Shown: positions 48,179-60,071, counted from the first letter of the stretch. The stretch: 64,000 nucleotides of DNA from Taudactylus pleione (GCA_031769625.1 JAUIMM010002551.1:1-64000), one strand, 5' to 3'. Made by a program: numbers and translations. Notes: a model not told the origin generated them from the letters alone.

Positions 48179-48556
48179 CAGTGCATCCGGAAAGTATTCA
48201 CAACGCTTTACTTTTTCCACATTTTGTTATGTTACAGCCTTATTTCAAAATGGAATAAATTCATTTTTGTCCTCAAAATTCTACATACAATACCCCATAA
48301 TGACAACGTGTAACAAGTTTTTTTGAGATTTTTGCAAATGTAATTTCAAAAAACCACTTAGAAATCACATGTACATAAGTATTCACAGCCTTTGCTATGA
48401 AGCTCAAAATTGAGCTCAAGTGCATACTGTTTCCACTGATCATCCTTGAGATGTTCCTACAGCTTAATTGGAGTCCACCTGTGGTAAATTCAGTTGATTG
48501 GACATTATTTTGAAAGGCATACACCTGTCTATATAACGTCCCACACTTGACAGTGC

Positions 48557-49556
48557 ATGTCAGAGCACAAACCAAGCATGAAGTCCAAGGAATTGTATGT
48601 AGACCTCCGAGACAGGATTGTCTCCATGCAGAAATCTGGGGAAGGGTACAGAAAAATATCTGCTGTTTCGAAGGTCCCAATGAGCACAGTGGCCTCCATC
48701 ATCCATAAATGGAAGAAGTTTGAAACTACCAGGACTCTTCCTAGAGTTGGCCGGCCGTCTAAACTGAGCGATCGGGGGAGAAGGGCCCTAGTCTGGGAGG
48801 TGGCCAAGAACCAGATGGTCACTCTGTCAGAGCTATAGCATTCCTCTGTGGAGAGAGGAGAACCTTCTCTGCAGTAATCCACCAATCAGGCCTGTATGGT
48901 AGAGTGGCCAGATGGAAGCCACTCCTTAATAAAAAGAACATGGCAGCCCACCTGGAGTTTGCCAAAGTGCACCTGAAGGACTCTCTGGTCTGATGAGACA
49001 AAGTTTGAACTCTTTGGTGTGAATGCCAGGCATTATGTTTGGAGGATACCAGGCACCACTCATCACCAGGCCAATACCATCCCTACAGTGAAGCATGGTG
49101 GTGGCAGCATCATGCTGTGGGGATGTTTTTCAGCGGCAGGAACTGGGAGACTAGTCAGGATAGAGGGAAAGATGAATGCAGCAATGTACAGAGACATCCT
49201 GGATGAAAACCTGCTCTAGAGCGCTCTTGACCTCAGACCGGGGCGACGGTTCATCTCTCCGCAGGACAACGACCCTAAGCACACAGCCAAGATATCAAAG
49301 GAGTGGCTTCAGGACAACTCTGAATGTCCTTGAGTGGCCCAGCCAGAGCCCAGACTTAAATTCGATTGAACATCTCTGGAGAGATCTGAAAATGGCTGTG
49401 CACCGACGCTTCCCATTCAACCTGATGGAGCTTGAGAGGTGCTGCAAAGAGGAATGGGCGAAACTGCCCAAAGATAGGTGTGCCAAGCTTGTGGCCTCAT
49501 ATTCAAAAAGACCTGAGGCTGTAATTGCTGCCAAAGGGGCATCAACAAAGTGTTGA
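48557..49556 (+). pseudogene. Tc1-type transposase, frameshifted and with a nonsense codon
   Basis: A cut-and-paste transposase that would bind the element's terminal repeats and cut at TA. The N-terminal 93 codons (48557-48838) hold the paired-like helix-turn-helix region (LRDRIVSMQKSGEGYRKIS, then the GRPSKLS linker). The catalytic part follows in other frames. The first Asp is in [11 protein letters not shown] (about 48986-49018), the second in QDNDPKHTA (about 49263), and the Glu of the DDE triad in [14 protein letters not shown] (about 49358). An in-frame TAG interrupts at 49217-49219 (after DENLL), and further frame changes occur near 48985 and 49320. All three catalytic residues remain, but no single frame joins them. 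Intact Tc1 transposases are about 340 residues, and this copy spans a similar length. Confidence 0.93.
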
Positions 49557-49760
49557 GCAAAGGCTGTGATTACTTATGTACATGTGATTTCTTAGTTTTT
49601 TATTTTTTAATAAAATTTGCAAAAATCTCAAAATTATACACACAATACCCCATAATGACAACATGCAAAAAGTTTTTTTGAGGACAAAAATTAATTTATT
49701 CCATTTAGGAATAAGACTGTAACATAACAAAATGTGGAAAAAGTGAAGTGCTGAGAATAC

Positions 49761-50176
49761 AATATGCAGTCGGGAAGCCGGCTTCCCGACTGTCATATCC
49801 CGGCAAGGGTTTAAATACAGGTGTCGATATGCCGATGATTGTCATTAGAGATACGCCTGGTGCCGAGCGCGGATAGCTGCGGGGAGGGAGGGTTAGGTTT
49901 AGGGTTCCCGGGGGGGACTTAGGGTTAGGCACCCCTAGGAGGGACTTAAGGTTAGGCAGCGGGGAAGGGAGGGTTAGGTTTAGGCACTTAGAGGGGGGAT
50001 TAGGGTTAGGCACTGGGGGGGAAGGTTAGGGTTAGGCACCCCTAAGGGAGGGTTAGGTGCTAGAAATAGGTTAGACAATACTTACCTGGGGACAATCGGG
50101 ATTTCCTCCTCTGCCGTGATGCTGCTGTCGGGATTCCAGTCGCCGGGCATGGGTCTGGCGGTAAGTTATACTGATT
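49761..50176 (-). mobile_element. CCTAACCC-rich dispersed element, copy 2, nested in the Tc1 right terminal repeat
   Basis: The Tc1 terminal repeat reads CTGAGAATAC at 49751-49760, is interrupted by 416 bp, then resumes with CTGTGAATAC at 50177-50186. That is a 10-bp duplication with one mismatch. The insert begins AATATGCAGTCGGGAAGCCG, carries G-rich GGGTTAGGCAC repeats (complement of CCTAACCC) from about 49887 to 50070, and ends GGTAAGTTATACTGATT. It matches copy 1 (6600-7035) in inverted orientation. It has no coding capacity. A 9-10 bp duplication suits a Mutator-like mover, but the ends are not clearly inverted, so its class is open. Confidence 0.85.
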
Positions 50177-50203
50177 CTGTGAATACTTTCCAGATGCACT
50201 GTA

Positions 50204-50753
50204 TATAGGTTGACTATTAATTAAAACCATTGGATGAAGAGATTTAATTATAATGTGTTGACAACGTTGATTTTTATCTTTTGTCACAACGTTGCGCACA
50301 TAGCGGATAATATGGGAGGGGAACAGCTCTTGTGTTTCGCTTGTAACCCCCATGATATTGTGCGAGATTCCAGCAGGTCTTATTCTTGTGTCTTGTATAT
50401 ATGTGATAACTATATCGCCTACGAGACGCGCCCACATTACTGCGTCTTTCTGTGCAGGTCTCATGCTTGGTGTCTGCAGTATATACAGTAGATGAACACA
50501 TAAATATATCAGATACATCACATGAAGTGGTCTATATTACAGTATTCTGATAATAAACACATTGTATATTTGCACATAATGTATAAAGTTAGTTATGGGG
50601 TGTACGCTTTCTGTAGATGTAATCAGTGGTATACGTACTGTCAGATTGGAGTCAATGTTATTATCTATACACTGAAGACGTTAATATCACATTTGTATAT
50701 ATTTTATTTGTATCTACTGCAAACTTTGTGGTATTTCCTGGATTACCAGAGAC
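50204..50753. other. Anonymous AT-rich sequence
   Basis: No gene recognised. Short overlapping frames on both strands (85, 96 and 153 codons) lack known motifs. Confidence 0.4.
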
Positions 50754-50756
50754 TTA

Positions 50757-51090
50757 AGGCGCACATCCACTTAGCGATAATACTGAGCGATTGCACAATT
50801 ACGATATCGTAATCTTGCAATCGCTCCGTAATCGAGCACAAATCGTGTACTTTTATGTTGGAAACAACCAGCAATGTGCGCTCCCACTAGTCGTTTCCAA
50901 CATCAGTCATCGCACGGAAATGCGATACAGCCGGACGATAGCGTCAGGCTGAGCATGTTAGTTAGCAGATGATTGATGAGCCTACACTGAGCGACTGAAC
51001 GTGTAGGCACAGCGCAGACTGACAAACGACTGCACGATTACAATGTCCTAATGTGCAGTCGTTTTCATGTCTGCGAGTGGATGTGCGCCT
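50757..51090. mobile_element. PIF/Harbinger-like MITE with TTA target duplication
   Basis: Ends are AGGCGCACATCCACT and its exact complement AGTGGATGTGCGCCT, flanked by TTA at 50754-50756 and 51091-51093. A 3-bp TTA duplication is the hallmark of PIF/Harbinger. Inside is a long imperfect hairpin centred on ATTACGATATCGTAAT with GCGATTGCA arms. It is 334 bp and non-coding. Confidence 0.88.
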
Positions 51091-51093
51091 TTA

Positions 51094-52119
51094 GGGGTCA
51101 CTTTAGCAATAATTAAAAAATTGGCTCAACTATTTTTCAGCCAATATCGTTGCAATTATTAGTATTTTTTACCTACTATGCAGCAACCATCTTGTCCCTG
51201 CGACGTCTCCGAAAAAAATCCCAAACTACTTCTATCTGGTTTTATGCATGTTCCGACTTCAGGTCCTGTAAGCGCATCCTAGTGGCCCATCTCTAACATA
51301 TATACAGTAAAAGGCTCTCTATAATGGATGTAAAAATGAATGTATATACATATGTATGTCTTTGATATGAGTATATAAAGAGAGATGTATATAGCCATGA
51401 TAGAGAGCTTTCTAATAACCAGTAACATGGGGACCTCATACTGTTGGCGCTGGTCACACTGCGGAATGAGAGGGCAGGAACGTGGGAGTAGTTTCTGTCG
51501 CCTGCACAGATGGGATGGATAGGAACCACCTCTCCCTGCGGCTAAGATAAGGATTTTCCTCATATAACGCCATTTTCGGATGGCGTTATGAAAGTGCGCG
51601 TCTAAGGATTTCCTTTAACATTTTCCGCTATTCAGCAAACAGGAAAACATTAATCACTTGCTCTCTACAGTGCGATGTTGTAGAAGTCGGGCACTAATTG
51701 TGTTATCTGTTCCGTGTCCCGTTCCTGCATAGCGGTGATACATAAATCACGCGGAAACATTAATGTACACATGGGAGTGCCACTCCCTATTCAGGAGCCT
51801 CCCGGTCATTCTGCGAGGGTAGGAAAGTATGGTTAGAGGAGACCGTTTGCTGGTGCGCTGCCTCTACTGAAGGGAGACGCCACATGCAGAAGTGGGCAGA
51901 GCTAATCTGTGTCAGTGATTGGCTGGGAGTGTGCGCTGAGTTATTATGTCACAGCTCCGCACGCTTAGCCTTTACGCAGGGCCAGATTACGGTCTGTGGG
52001 GACCCCAGGGAAACTAACTTGTGGGGGCTCCTACCAATAAAATGGTCAGTATGATAGGCTGGTGATGTCATTAAAGTGTTACTATCGTAATGCCAGCACC
52101 ACAAGTGTAGTGCCCCGGC
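51094..52119. other. Anonymous sequence with one short hairpin
   Basis: No gene recognised. ATAACGCCAT / ATGGCGTTAT forms a 10-bp stem with a 6-nt loop at 51564-51589. Confidence 0.4.
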
Positions 52120-52345
52120 TCCCTTAGGGGTGCCCAACCCTAATCCCCCCCCCCCCTTAGTGCCTAGCCCTAAGTCCCCCCCCCCACCGCGGCTATCCGC
52201 TCCCGGCTTACCTTTGATCGGTAAACCAGGTGTCGGGCTCCCGGCATAGGTCTAATGACAGGCGTCAGGATTTCGAATGCCTGTCATTAGACACTTGCCG
52301 CGATTAGACAGTCGCGAAGCCGGTGATCGGGATTTCTCTGCTTAT
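52120..52345 (+). mobile_element. CCTAACCC-rich dispersed element, copy 3 (partial)
   Basis: GGGGTGCCCAACCCTAATCC, AGTGCCTAGCCCTAAGTCC, GCGGCTATCCGCTCCCGGC, then ACAGTCGCGAAGCCGG, in the same order as in copies 1 and 2. Fewer CCTAACCC repeats remain. Its limits are approximate. Confidence 0.7.
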
Positions 52346-52569
52346 AGATGAATTGGTTTATAAAGTGAGTTTTGGGGCATTATAAATATTCAGCGTCAGT
52401 AAATTGTAACGTATATGAGGCTATAGGGATACACGGTGATCGCTGCACCAGACATGCAGAAATGGACGTGTGAGCTGGGCAGAGGCATTCTAAGCAAATA
52501 CCTAGGGGCATTCCAGGGCTCTGCCTATGCCCTCCTCCACCCCCAGTGTTCAGATAGACTCTCATTGGC

Positions 52570-52900
52570 TGCTACTGTGGGAAGCCGTGCTGGGATCAAG
52601 TGTCTGATCCCAGCATCGGTACAGCGTCCGTGCCCGGCGCTGGGAGGGTGTTTGTACCCAGCGCCGGGTAAGCCACCGTGGCAGGTACCTGGTGAAGGGA
52701 CCGCCTGGTCCCTTCCACCAGTGGCGGCGGGAGAAGCTTGGCTCCGGGCGCGAGCTGAGCGGAGCTCACTGTCTGGAAGCCAAGTAGCGGCGGCAGTTGT
52801 TTGGCACTGGCCGCTGTCCAGCAGCCAATAGGAGGCAGACGCGACGAGACAATCACGGCTCGTCGCGTCATAGCCCCGCCAACTCGCGGCGTCTTGAATA
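52570..52900. repeat. GC-rich segment made of successive short perfect hairpins
   Basis: Perfect stems follow one another: TGGGATCA/TGATCCCA (about 52589-52610), CCCGGCGCTGGG/CCCAGCGCCGGG (52633-52668), AAGGGACC/GGTCCCTT (about 52695-52714), GACGCGACGAG/CTCGTCGCGTC (52838-52869), and GCGTCT/AGACGC (about 52890). The pattern resembles the hairpin-rich MITEs at 26154 and 53991. No terminal repeats were found, so calling it a mobile element would be a guess. Confidence 0.6.
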
Positions 52901-53205
52901 GACGCTGCTGAGCGGGAACCTTCAGTCCATCAGTGGAGGGGAGGAGTGAAGACCTCCCGAAGACAAGTGAAGAGTGGCGCGTCAACAGTTCCGGCGGCCG
53001 CGCATGAGGCCAGAAGATGGCGCGATCAAGAAGGAAGAGGCGGCGCCGCTGGCCAGGACGGACGAGCGGCAGAAGACTGAAGTTGAGGACCGGAGAGGAC
53101 TGCGGGGGTGGAAAGTAAAAGAGCTATCGAAACTCTCCCCCCGCAGCCTCTTCCACCGTGCGGGAAGGCGGCCTTGGGCCACTGTTATTTACCCCTCCCT
53201 AGACC
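52901..53205. other. Anonymous GC-rich sequence
   Basis: Short open frames on both strands with Arg/Ser-rich products and no known domain. No support for a gene. Confidence 0.35.
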
Positions 53206-53215
53206 ACCGGGTTGT

Positions 53216-53461
53216 CGGGCACTAGGCCCGTGGCATAAATTCAGGCAATAGGCCTGTAGGTATATAGGCGGGCACAAGGCCCGGGCAACATAGGGGGCAT
53301 TAGGCCCAATTGAAGTAATCTGCCCCCCAAAATAGGCGTGTGACCTGGGCATTAGGCCCAGGTCACTAAAGGGCAAGTAGGTGGGTTCCCAGTAGTTGAC
53401 CCACCAATTTGCCCTTTAGTGATCTGGGCCTAATGCCCAGATCACTCCTATTTGAGGGGCA
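53216..53461. repeat. Train of six stem-loops with 5-nt loops, the last two nested in a large inverted repeat
   Basis: CGGGC-ACTAG-GCCCG (53216-53230), CAGGC-AATAG-GCCTG (53242-53256), CGGGC-ACAAG-GCCCG (53269-53283), GGGC-ATTAG-GCCC (53295-53307), an 11-bp stem with loop ATTAG (53340-53366), and an 11-bp stem with loop CTAAT (53419-53445). The last two are inverted copies of each other and sit in the arms of a 141-bp inverted repeat (53321-53461). Stem sequences differ between copies while pairing is kept. Function is unknown. Confidence 0.8.
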
Positions 53462-53613
53462 GCTACCTCCACTGCATAGGGGGTTTGAGAGGCATATGGG
53501 GGACTCCTGGGGGCACTGCAGAGGGGGACTAAAGGACATTAATGTGCGGCATCATGTGTAAAGACCGGGCATTTATCCTTTGATAAATATTCCTATTACC
53601 TAAAGCGTTATTC
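53462..53613. other. Anonymous spacer
   Basis: No feature recognised. Confidence 0.35.
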
Positions 53614-53776
53614 ATAGGCTAACCATAATATCACTTTAAAACGGGACACGTGAATTAATTACACAGGTTCTGTGACTGGCTGACATCATGCCTGGATTTC
53701 ACCTGGTTTTAATGAGGCACAGAACCTGTGTAATCCATGAGTGTCCCAGTTTAAAGTGATGATATGGTAAGCCTAT
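53614..53776. mobile_element. Foldback element whose right arm matches the adjacent satellite unit
   Basis: The left arm (CATAGGCTAACCATAATATC, then ACTTTAAAACGGGACAC, then TTACACAGGTTCTGTG) is the inverted counterpart of the right arm (CACAGAACCTGTGTAA, then GTGTCCCAGTTTAAAGTG, then ATGATATGGTAAGCCTATG). The last 25 bases of the right arm are the conserved core of the satellite that starts there. Arms are about 65-70 bp, with a short central loop near 53683-53707. No clear target duplication. Confidence 0.8.
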
Positions 53777-53990
53777 GTATATATAAAGTGATGATATGGT
53801 AAGCCTATGTATATATAAAGGGGTGATATGGTAAGCCTATGTATATATAAAGGGGTGATATGGTAAGCCTATGTATATATAAAGGGGTGATATGGTAAGC
53901 CTATGTATATATAAAGTGATGATATGGTAAGCCTATGTATATATAAAGGGGTGATATGGTAAGCCTATGTATATATAAAGGGGTGATATG
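53752..53990. repeat. AT-rich satellite, first block
   Basis: Units of about 32 bp, GTGATGATATGGTAAGCC then TATGTATATATAAA, with few variants. Continues after an inserted MITE at 54377. Confidence 0.95.
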
Positions 53991-54376
53991 TAGTGTTCCC
54001 TCTAGCTCCGGCGGCAGGCAGGGCGCCGGAGCTAGAGAGGGCAATGTTGTGCGTCCGAAAAGGGGGCGTGGTTACGAAAAGGGGGCGTGTCTATAAGACG
54101 CGTCCCCCTTTTCGTCATACTTGGGGGCGTGCCCGGCGCTTACGGACATGCCGGGCAGCCCCCAAGCGCTGCAGAAAGGGAGAATAGACGCCGGGCGCAT
54201 GCGCCCGGCGTCTATTCCCCGGCGGTGACCGGGTCACCGCATGTTTGTCCACCCGCAGGACACTGCGTCCCGTGGGTGAGAACGGCTCCCGCAGGCTGTT
54301 AGGGCAGGGCGCTTTTTGCCCTCCAGAAGGAGGGCAGGGCGCCGCGCCCCGCTAAAACAGCCTAGCGGGAACACTA
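53991..54376. mobile_element. Hairpin-rich MITE inserted in the satellite
   Basis: Ends are TAGTGTTCCC and GGGAACACTA, flanked by ATATG at 53986-53990 and 54377-54381. The satellite unit ...GATATGGTAAG is cut and resumed, so the empty site is known. Inside are stems at 54000-54037 (13-bp CTCTAGCTCCGGC arms), 54075-54114, a perfect 36-bp palindrome at 54182-54217, GCGGTGAC/GTCACCGC at 54222-54240, and GCCCTCC/GGAGGGC at 54318-54335. It is GC-rich against an AT-rich background. The family is undetermined: the ends resemble hAT ends but the duplication is 5 bp. Confidence 0.85.
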
Positions 54377-54592
54377 ATATGGTAAGCCTATGTATATATA
54401 AAGTGATGATATGGTAAGCCTATGTATATATAAAGGGGTGATATGGTAAGCCTATGTATATATAAAGGGATAGTATGGTAAGCCTATGTATATATAAAGG
54501 GATAGTATGGTAAGCCTATTTATATATAAAGGGATAGTACGGTAAGCCTATGTGTGTATATACATATATATATATAAAGAGTAGGGTAAGCC

Positions 54593-54629
<37 letters not shown>

Positions 54630-54646
54630 GGATAGTATGGTAAGCC

Positions 54647-54685
<39 letters not shown>

Positions 54686-54798
54686 GGATAGTAGGGTAAG
54701 CCTATGTATATATAAAGGGATAGTATGGTAAGCCTATGTATATATAAAGGGATAGTAGGGTAAGCCTATGTATATATAATTGGATAGTATGGTAAGCC

Positions 54799-54835
<37 letters not shown>

Positions 54836-55871
54836 GGATAGTATGGTAAGCCTATGTATATATAAAGGGATAGCATGGTAAGCCTATGTATATATAAAGG
54901 GATAGTATGGTAAGCCTACGTATATATAAAGGGGTGATATGGTAAGCCTATGTATATATAAAGTGATGAAATGGTAAGCCTATGTATATTTAAAGGGATA
55001 GTATGGTAAGCCTATGTATATATAAAGGGATGATATGGTAAGCCTATGTATATATAAAGTGATGATATGGAAAGCCTACGTATATATAAAGGGGTGATAT
55101 GGTAAGCCTATGTATATATAAAGGGGTGATATGGTAAGCCTATGTATATATAAAGGGGTGATATGGTAAGCCTATGTATATATAAAGGGATAGCAGGGTA
55201 AGCCTATGTATATATAAAGGGATAGTATGGTAAGCCTATGTATATATAAAGGGATAGTATGGTAAGCCTATTTATATATAAAGGGATAGTAGGGTAAGCC
55301 TATGTATATATAATTGGATAGTATGGTAAGCCTATGTATATATATATATATATATATATATAAGGGATAGTATGGTAAGCCTATGTATATATAAAGGGAT
55401 AGCATGGTAAGCCTATGTATATATAAAGGGATAGTATGGTAAGCCTACGTATATATAAAGGGGTGATATGGTAAGCCTATGTATATATAAAGTGATGAAA
55501 TGGTAAGCCTATGTATATTTAAAGGGATAGTATGGTAAGCCTATGTATATATAAAGGGATGATATGGTAAGCCTATGTATATATAAAGTGATGATATGGA
55601 AAGCCTACGTATATATAAAGGGGTGATATGGTAAGCCTATGTATATATAAAGGGGTGATATGGTAAGCCTATGTATATATAAAGGGGTGATATGGTAAGC
55701 CTATGTATATATAAAGGGATAGCAGGGTAAGCCTATGTATATATAAAGGGATAGTATGGTAAGCCTATGTATATATAAAGGGATAGTATGGTAAGCCTAT
55801 TTATATATAAAGGGATAGTACGGTAAGCCTATGTGTGTATATATATATATATATAAAGAGTAGGGTAAGCC

Positions 55872-55906
<35 letters not shown>

Positions 55907-56019
55907 GGATAGTAGGGTAAGCCTATGTATATATAAAGGGATAGTATGGTAAGCCTATGTATATATAAAGGGATAGTAGGGTAAGCCTATGTATATATAA
56001 TTGGATAGTATGGTAAGCC

Positions 56020-56056
<37 letters not shown>

Positions 56057-56243
56057 GGATAGTATGGTAAGCCTATGTATATATAAAGGGATAGCATGGT
56101 AAGCCTATGTATATATAAAGGGATAGTATGGTAAGCCTATGTATATATAAAGGGATAGTAGGGTAAGCCTATGTATATATATATATAAAGGGATAGTATG
56201 GTAAGCCTATGTATATATATATAAAGGGATAGTATGGTAAGCC

Positions 56244-56284
<41 letters not shown>

Positions 56285-56318
56285 ATATATAAATAAAGGG
56301 ATAGTAGGGTAAGCCTAC

Positions 56319-56352
<34 letters not shown>

Positions 56353-56433
56353 GGATACGATGGTAAGCCTATGTATATATAAAGGGATAGCAGGGTAAGC
56401 CTATGTATATATAATTGGATAGTATGGTAAGCC

Positions 56434-56473
<40 letters not shown>

Positions 56474-56494
56474 GGGATAGTAGGGTAAGCCTAC

Positions 56495-56530
<36 letters not shown>

Positions 56531-57238
56531 GGATAGTACGGTAAGCCTATGTATATATAAAGGGATACGATGGTAAGCCTATGTATATATAAAGGGATAG
56601 CAGGGTAAGCCTATGTATATATAAAGGGATAGCAGGGTAAGCCTATTTATATATAAAGGGATAGTATGGTAAGCCTATGTATATATAAAGGGATAGTACG
56701 GTAAGCCTATGTATATATAAAGGGATAGTACGGTAAGCCTATGTGTATATATAAAGGGATAGTATAGTAAGGCTATGTGTATATATATATATATGGATAG
56801 TAGGTAAGCCTATGTGTATATATAAAGGGATAGTATGGTAAGCCTATGTATATATAAAGGGATAGTATGGTAAGCCTATGTATATATAAAGGGATAGTAC
56901 GGTAAGCCTATGTGTATATATAAAGGGATAGTATAGTAAGGCTATGTGTATATATATATGGATAGTATGGTAAGCCTATGTGTATATATAAAGGGATAGT
57001 ACGGTAAGCCGATGTGTATATAAAGGGATAGTAGGGTAAGCCTATGTATATGTAAAGTGATGATATGGAAAGCCTATGTATATATAAAGGGGTGATATGG
57101 TAAGCCTATGTATATATAAAGGGATAGCAGGGTAAGCCTATGTATATATAAAGGGATAGTATGGTAAGCCTATGTATATATATATAAAGGGATAGTATGG
57201 TAAGCCTATTTATATATAAAGGGATAGTACGGTAAGCC

Positions 57239-57323
<85 letters not shown>

Positions 57324-57826
57324 GGATAGTAGGGTAAGCCTACGTGTATGTATATATATATATATATATATATAAAGGGATAGTAGGGTAAGCCTATGTG
57401 TATATATAAAGGGATAGTATGGTAAGCCTATGTATATATAAAGGGATAGTATGGTAAGCCTATGTATATATAAAGGGATAGTAGGGTAAGCCTATGTATA
57501 TATATATATAAAGGGATAGCATGGTAAGCCTATGTGTATATAAAGGGATAGTATGGTAAGCCTATGTATATATAAAGGGATAGTAGGGTAAGCCTATGTA
57601 TATATATATATAAAGGGATAGTATGGTAAGCCTATGTATATATATATAAAGGGATAGTATGGTAAGCCTATGTATATATATATATATATATATATAAATA
57701 AAGGGATAGTAGAGTAAGCCTACGTGTATATATATATATATAAAGGGATAGTACGGTAAGCCTATGTATATATAAAGGGATACGATGGTAAGCCTATGTA
57801 TATATAATTGGATAGTATGGTAAGCC

Positions 57827-57863
<37 letters not shown>

Positions 57864-58409
57864 GGATAGTATGGTGCGCCTATGTATATATATATATATA
57901 TAAAGGGATAGTATGGTAAGCCTATGTATATATATATATATATAAAGGGATAGTACGGTAAGCCTATGTATATATAAAGGGATAGTACGGTAAGCCTATG
58001 TGTATATATAAAGGGATAGTATGGTAAGCCTATGTATATATAAAGGGATAGTATGGTAAGCCTATGTATATATAAAGGGATAGTAGGGTAAGCCTATGTA
58101 TATATATATATAAAGGGATAGTATGGTAAGCCTATGTATATATATATAAAGGGATAGTATGGTAAGCCTACATATATATAAAGGGATAGTATGGTAAGCC
58201 TATGTGTATATATAAAGGGATAGTATAGTAAGGCTATGTGTATATATATATGGATAGTATGGTAAGCCTATGTGTATATATAAAGGGATAGTACGGTAAG
58301 CCGATGTGTATATAAAGGGATAGTAGGGTAAGCCTATGTGTATATAAAGGGATAGTAGGGTAAGCCTATGTATATATATATAAATAAAGGGATAGTAGGG
58401 TAAGCCTAC

Positions 58410-58443
<34 letters not shown>

Positions 58444-59380
58444 GGATAGTAGTGTAAGCCTATGTATATATAAAGGGATACGATGGTAAGCCTATGTATA
58501 TATAAAGGGATAGCAGGGTAAGCCTATGTATATATAAAGGGATAGTATGGTAAGCCTATGTATATATAAAGGGATAGTACGGTAAGCCTATGTATATATA
58601 AAGGGATAGTACGGTAAGCCTATGTGTATATATAAAGGGATAGTATAGTAAGGCTATGTGTATATATATATATATGGATAGTATGGTAAGCCTATGTGTA
58701 TATATAAAGGGATAGTATGGTAAGCCTATGTGTATATATAAAGGGATAGTATAGTAAGGCTATGTGTATATATATATGGATAGTATGGTAAGCCTATGTG
58801 TATATATAAAGGGATAGTACGGTAAGCCGATGTGTATATAAAGGGATAGTAGGGTAAGCCTATGTGTATATAAAGGGATAGTAGGGTAAGCCTATGTATA
58901 TATATATATATAAAGGGATAGTATGATAAGCCTATGTATATATAAAGGGATAGCATGGTAAGCCTATGTATATATAAAGGGATGATATGGTAAGCCTATG
59001 TATATATAAAGGGATGAAATGGTAAGCCTATGTATATTTAAAGGGATAGCATGGTAAGCCTATGTATATATAAAGGGATGATATGGTAAGCCTATGTATA
59101 TATAAAGGGATGAAATGGTAAGCCTATGTATATTTAAAGGGATAGCATGGTAAGCCTATGTATATATAAAGGGATGATATGGTAAGCCTATGTATATGTA
59201 AAGTGATGATATGGAAAGCCTATGTATATATAAAGGGATGATATGGTAAGCCTATGTATATATAAAGGGGTGATATGGTAAGCCTATGTATATATAAAGG
59301 AATAGCAGGGTAAGCCTATGTATATATAAAGGGATAGTATGGTAAGCCTATGTATATATAAAGGGATAGTACGGTAAGCC

Positions 59381-59453
<73 letters not shown>

Positions 59454-59704
59454 GAATAGTAGGGTAAGCCTACGTGTATGTATATATATATATATATATA
59501 TATATAAAGGGATAGTAGGGTAAGCCTATGTATATATATATATATATATATATATAAAGGGATAGTATGGTAAGCCTATGTATATATAAAGGGATAGTAT
59601 GGTAAGCCTATGTATATATAAAGGGATAGTAGGGTAAGCCTATGTATATATAAAGGGATAGTATGGTAAGCCTATGTATATATAAAGGGATAGTAGGGTA
59701 AGCC

Positions 59705-59751
<47 letters not shown>

Positions 59752-59966
59752 GGATAGTATGGTAAGCCTATGTATATAAAGGGATAGTATGGTAAGCCTA
59801 TGTATATATAAAGGGATAGTAGGGTAAGCCTATGTATATATAAAGGGATAGTAGGGTAAGCCTATGTATATATATAAAGGGATAGTATGGTAAGCCTATT
59901 TATATATAAAGGGATAGTATGGTAAGCCTATGTATATATATATATAAAGGGATAGTATGGTAAGCC

Positions 59967-60006
<40 letters not shown>

Positions 60007-60026
60007 GGGATAGTAGGGTAAGCCTA

Positions 60027-60071
<45 letters not shown>

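Larger units (their letters stand above)
48179..50201 (+). mobile_element. Tc1-type DNA transposon, full length but inactive, with a nested insertion
   Basis: The element starts CAGTGCATCCGGAAAGTATT and ends in the complement (CTTTCCAGATGCACTG), with the TA target duplication at 48177-48178 and 50202-50203. The terminal inverted repeats are about 200 bp long. Each has an outer and an inner AAGTATTCAC-type motif, the IR/DR layout of the Tc1 family; the inner copies lie near 48375 and 49575. The right terminal repeat is cut by another element at 49761-50176. The transposase between the repeats is broken. Confidence 0.95.

Noticed and set aside
52436..53225. Coding genes in the GC-rich stretch (frames of 129-131 codons on both strands)
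   Set aside because: Opposite-strand frames overlap fully, products are Arg/Pro/Ala-rich from base composition, and the region is full of hairpins.
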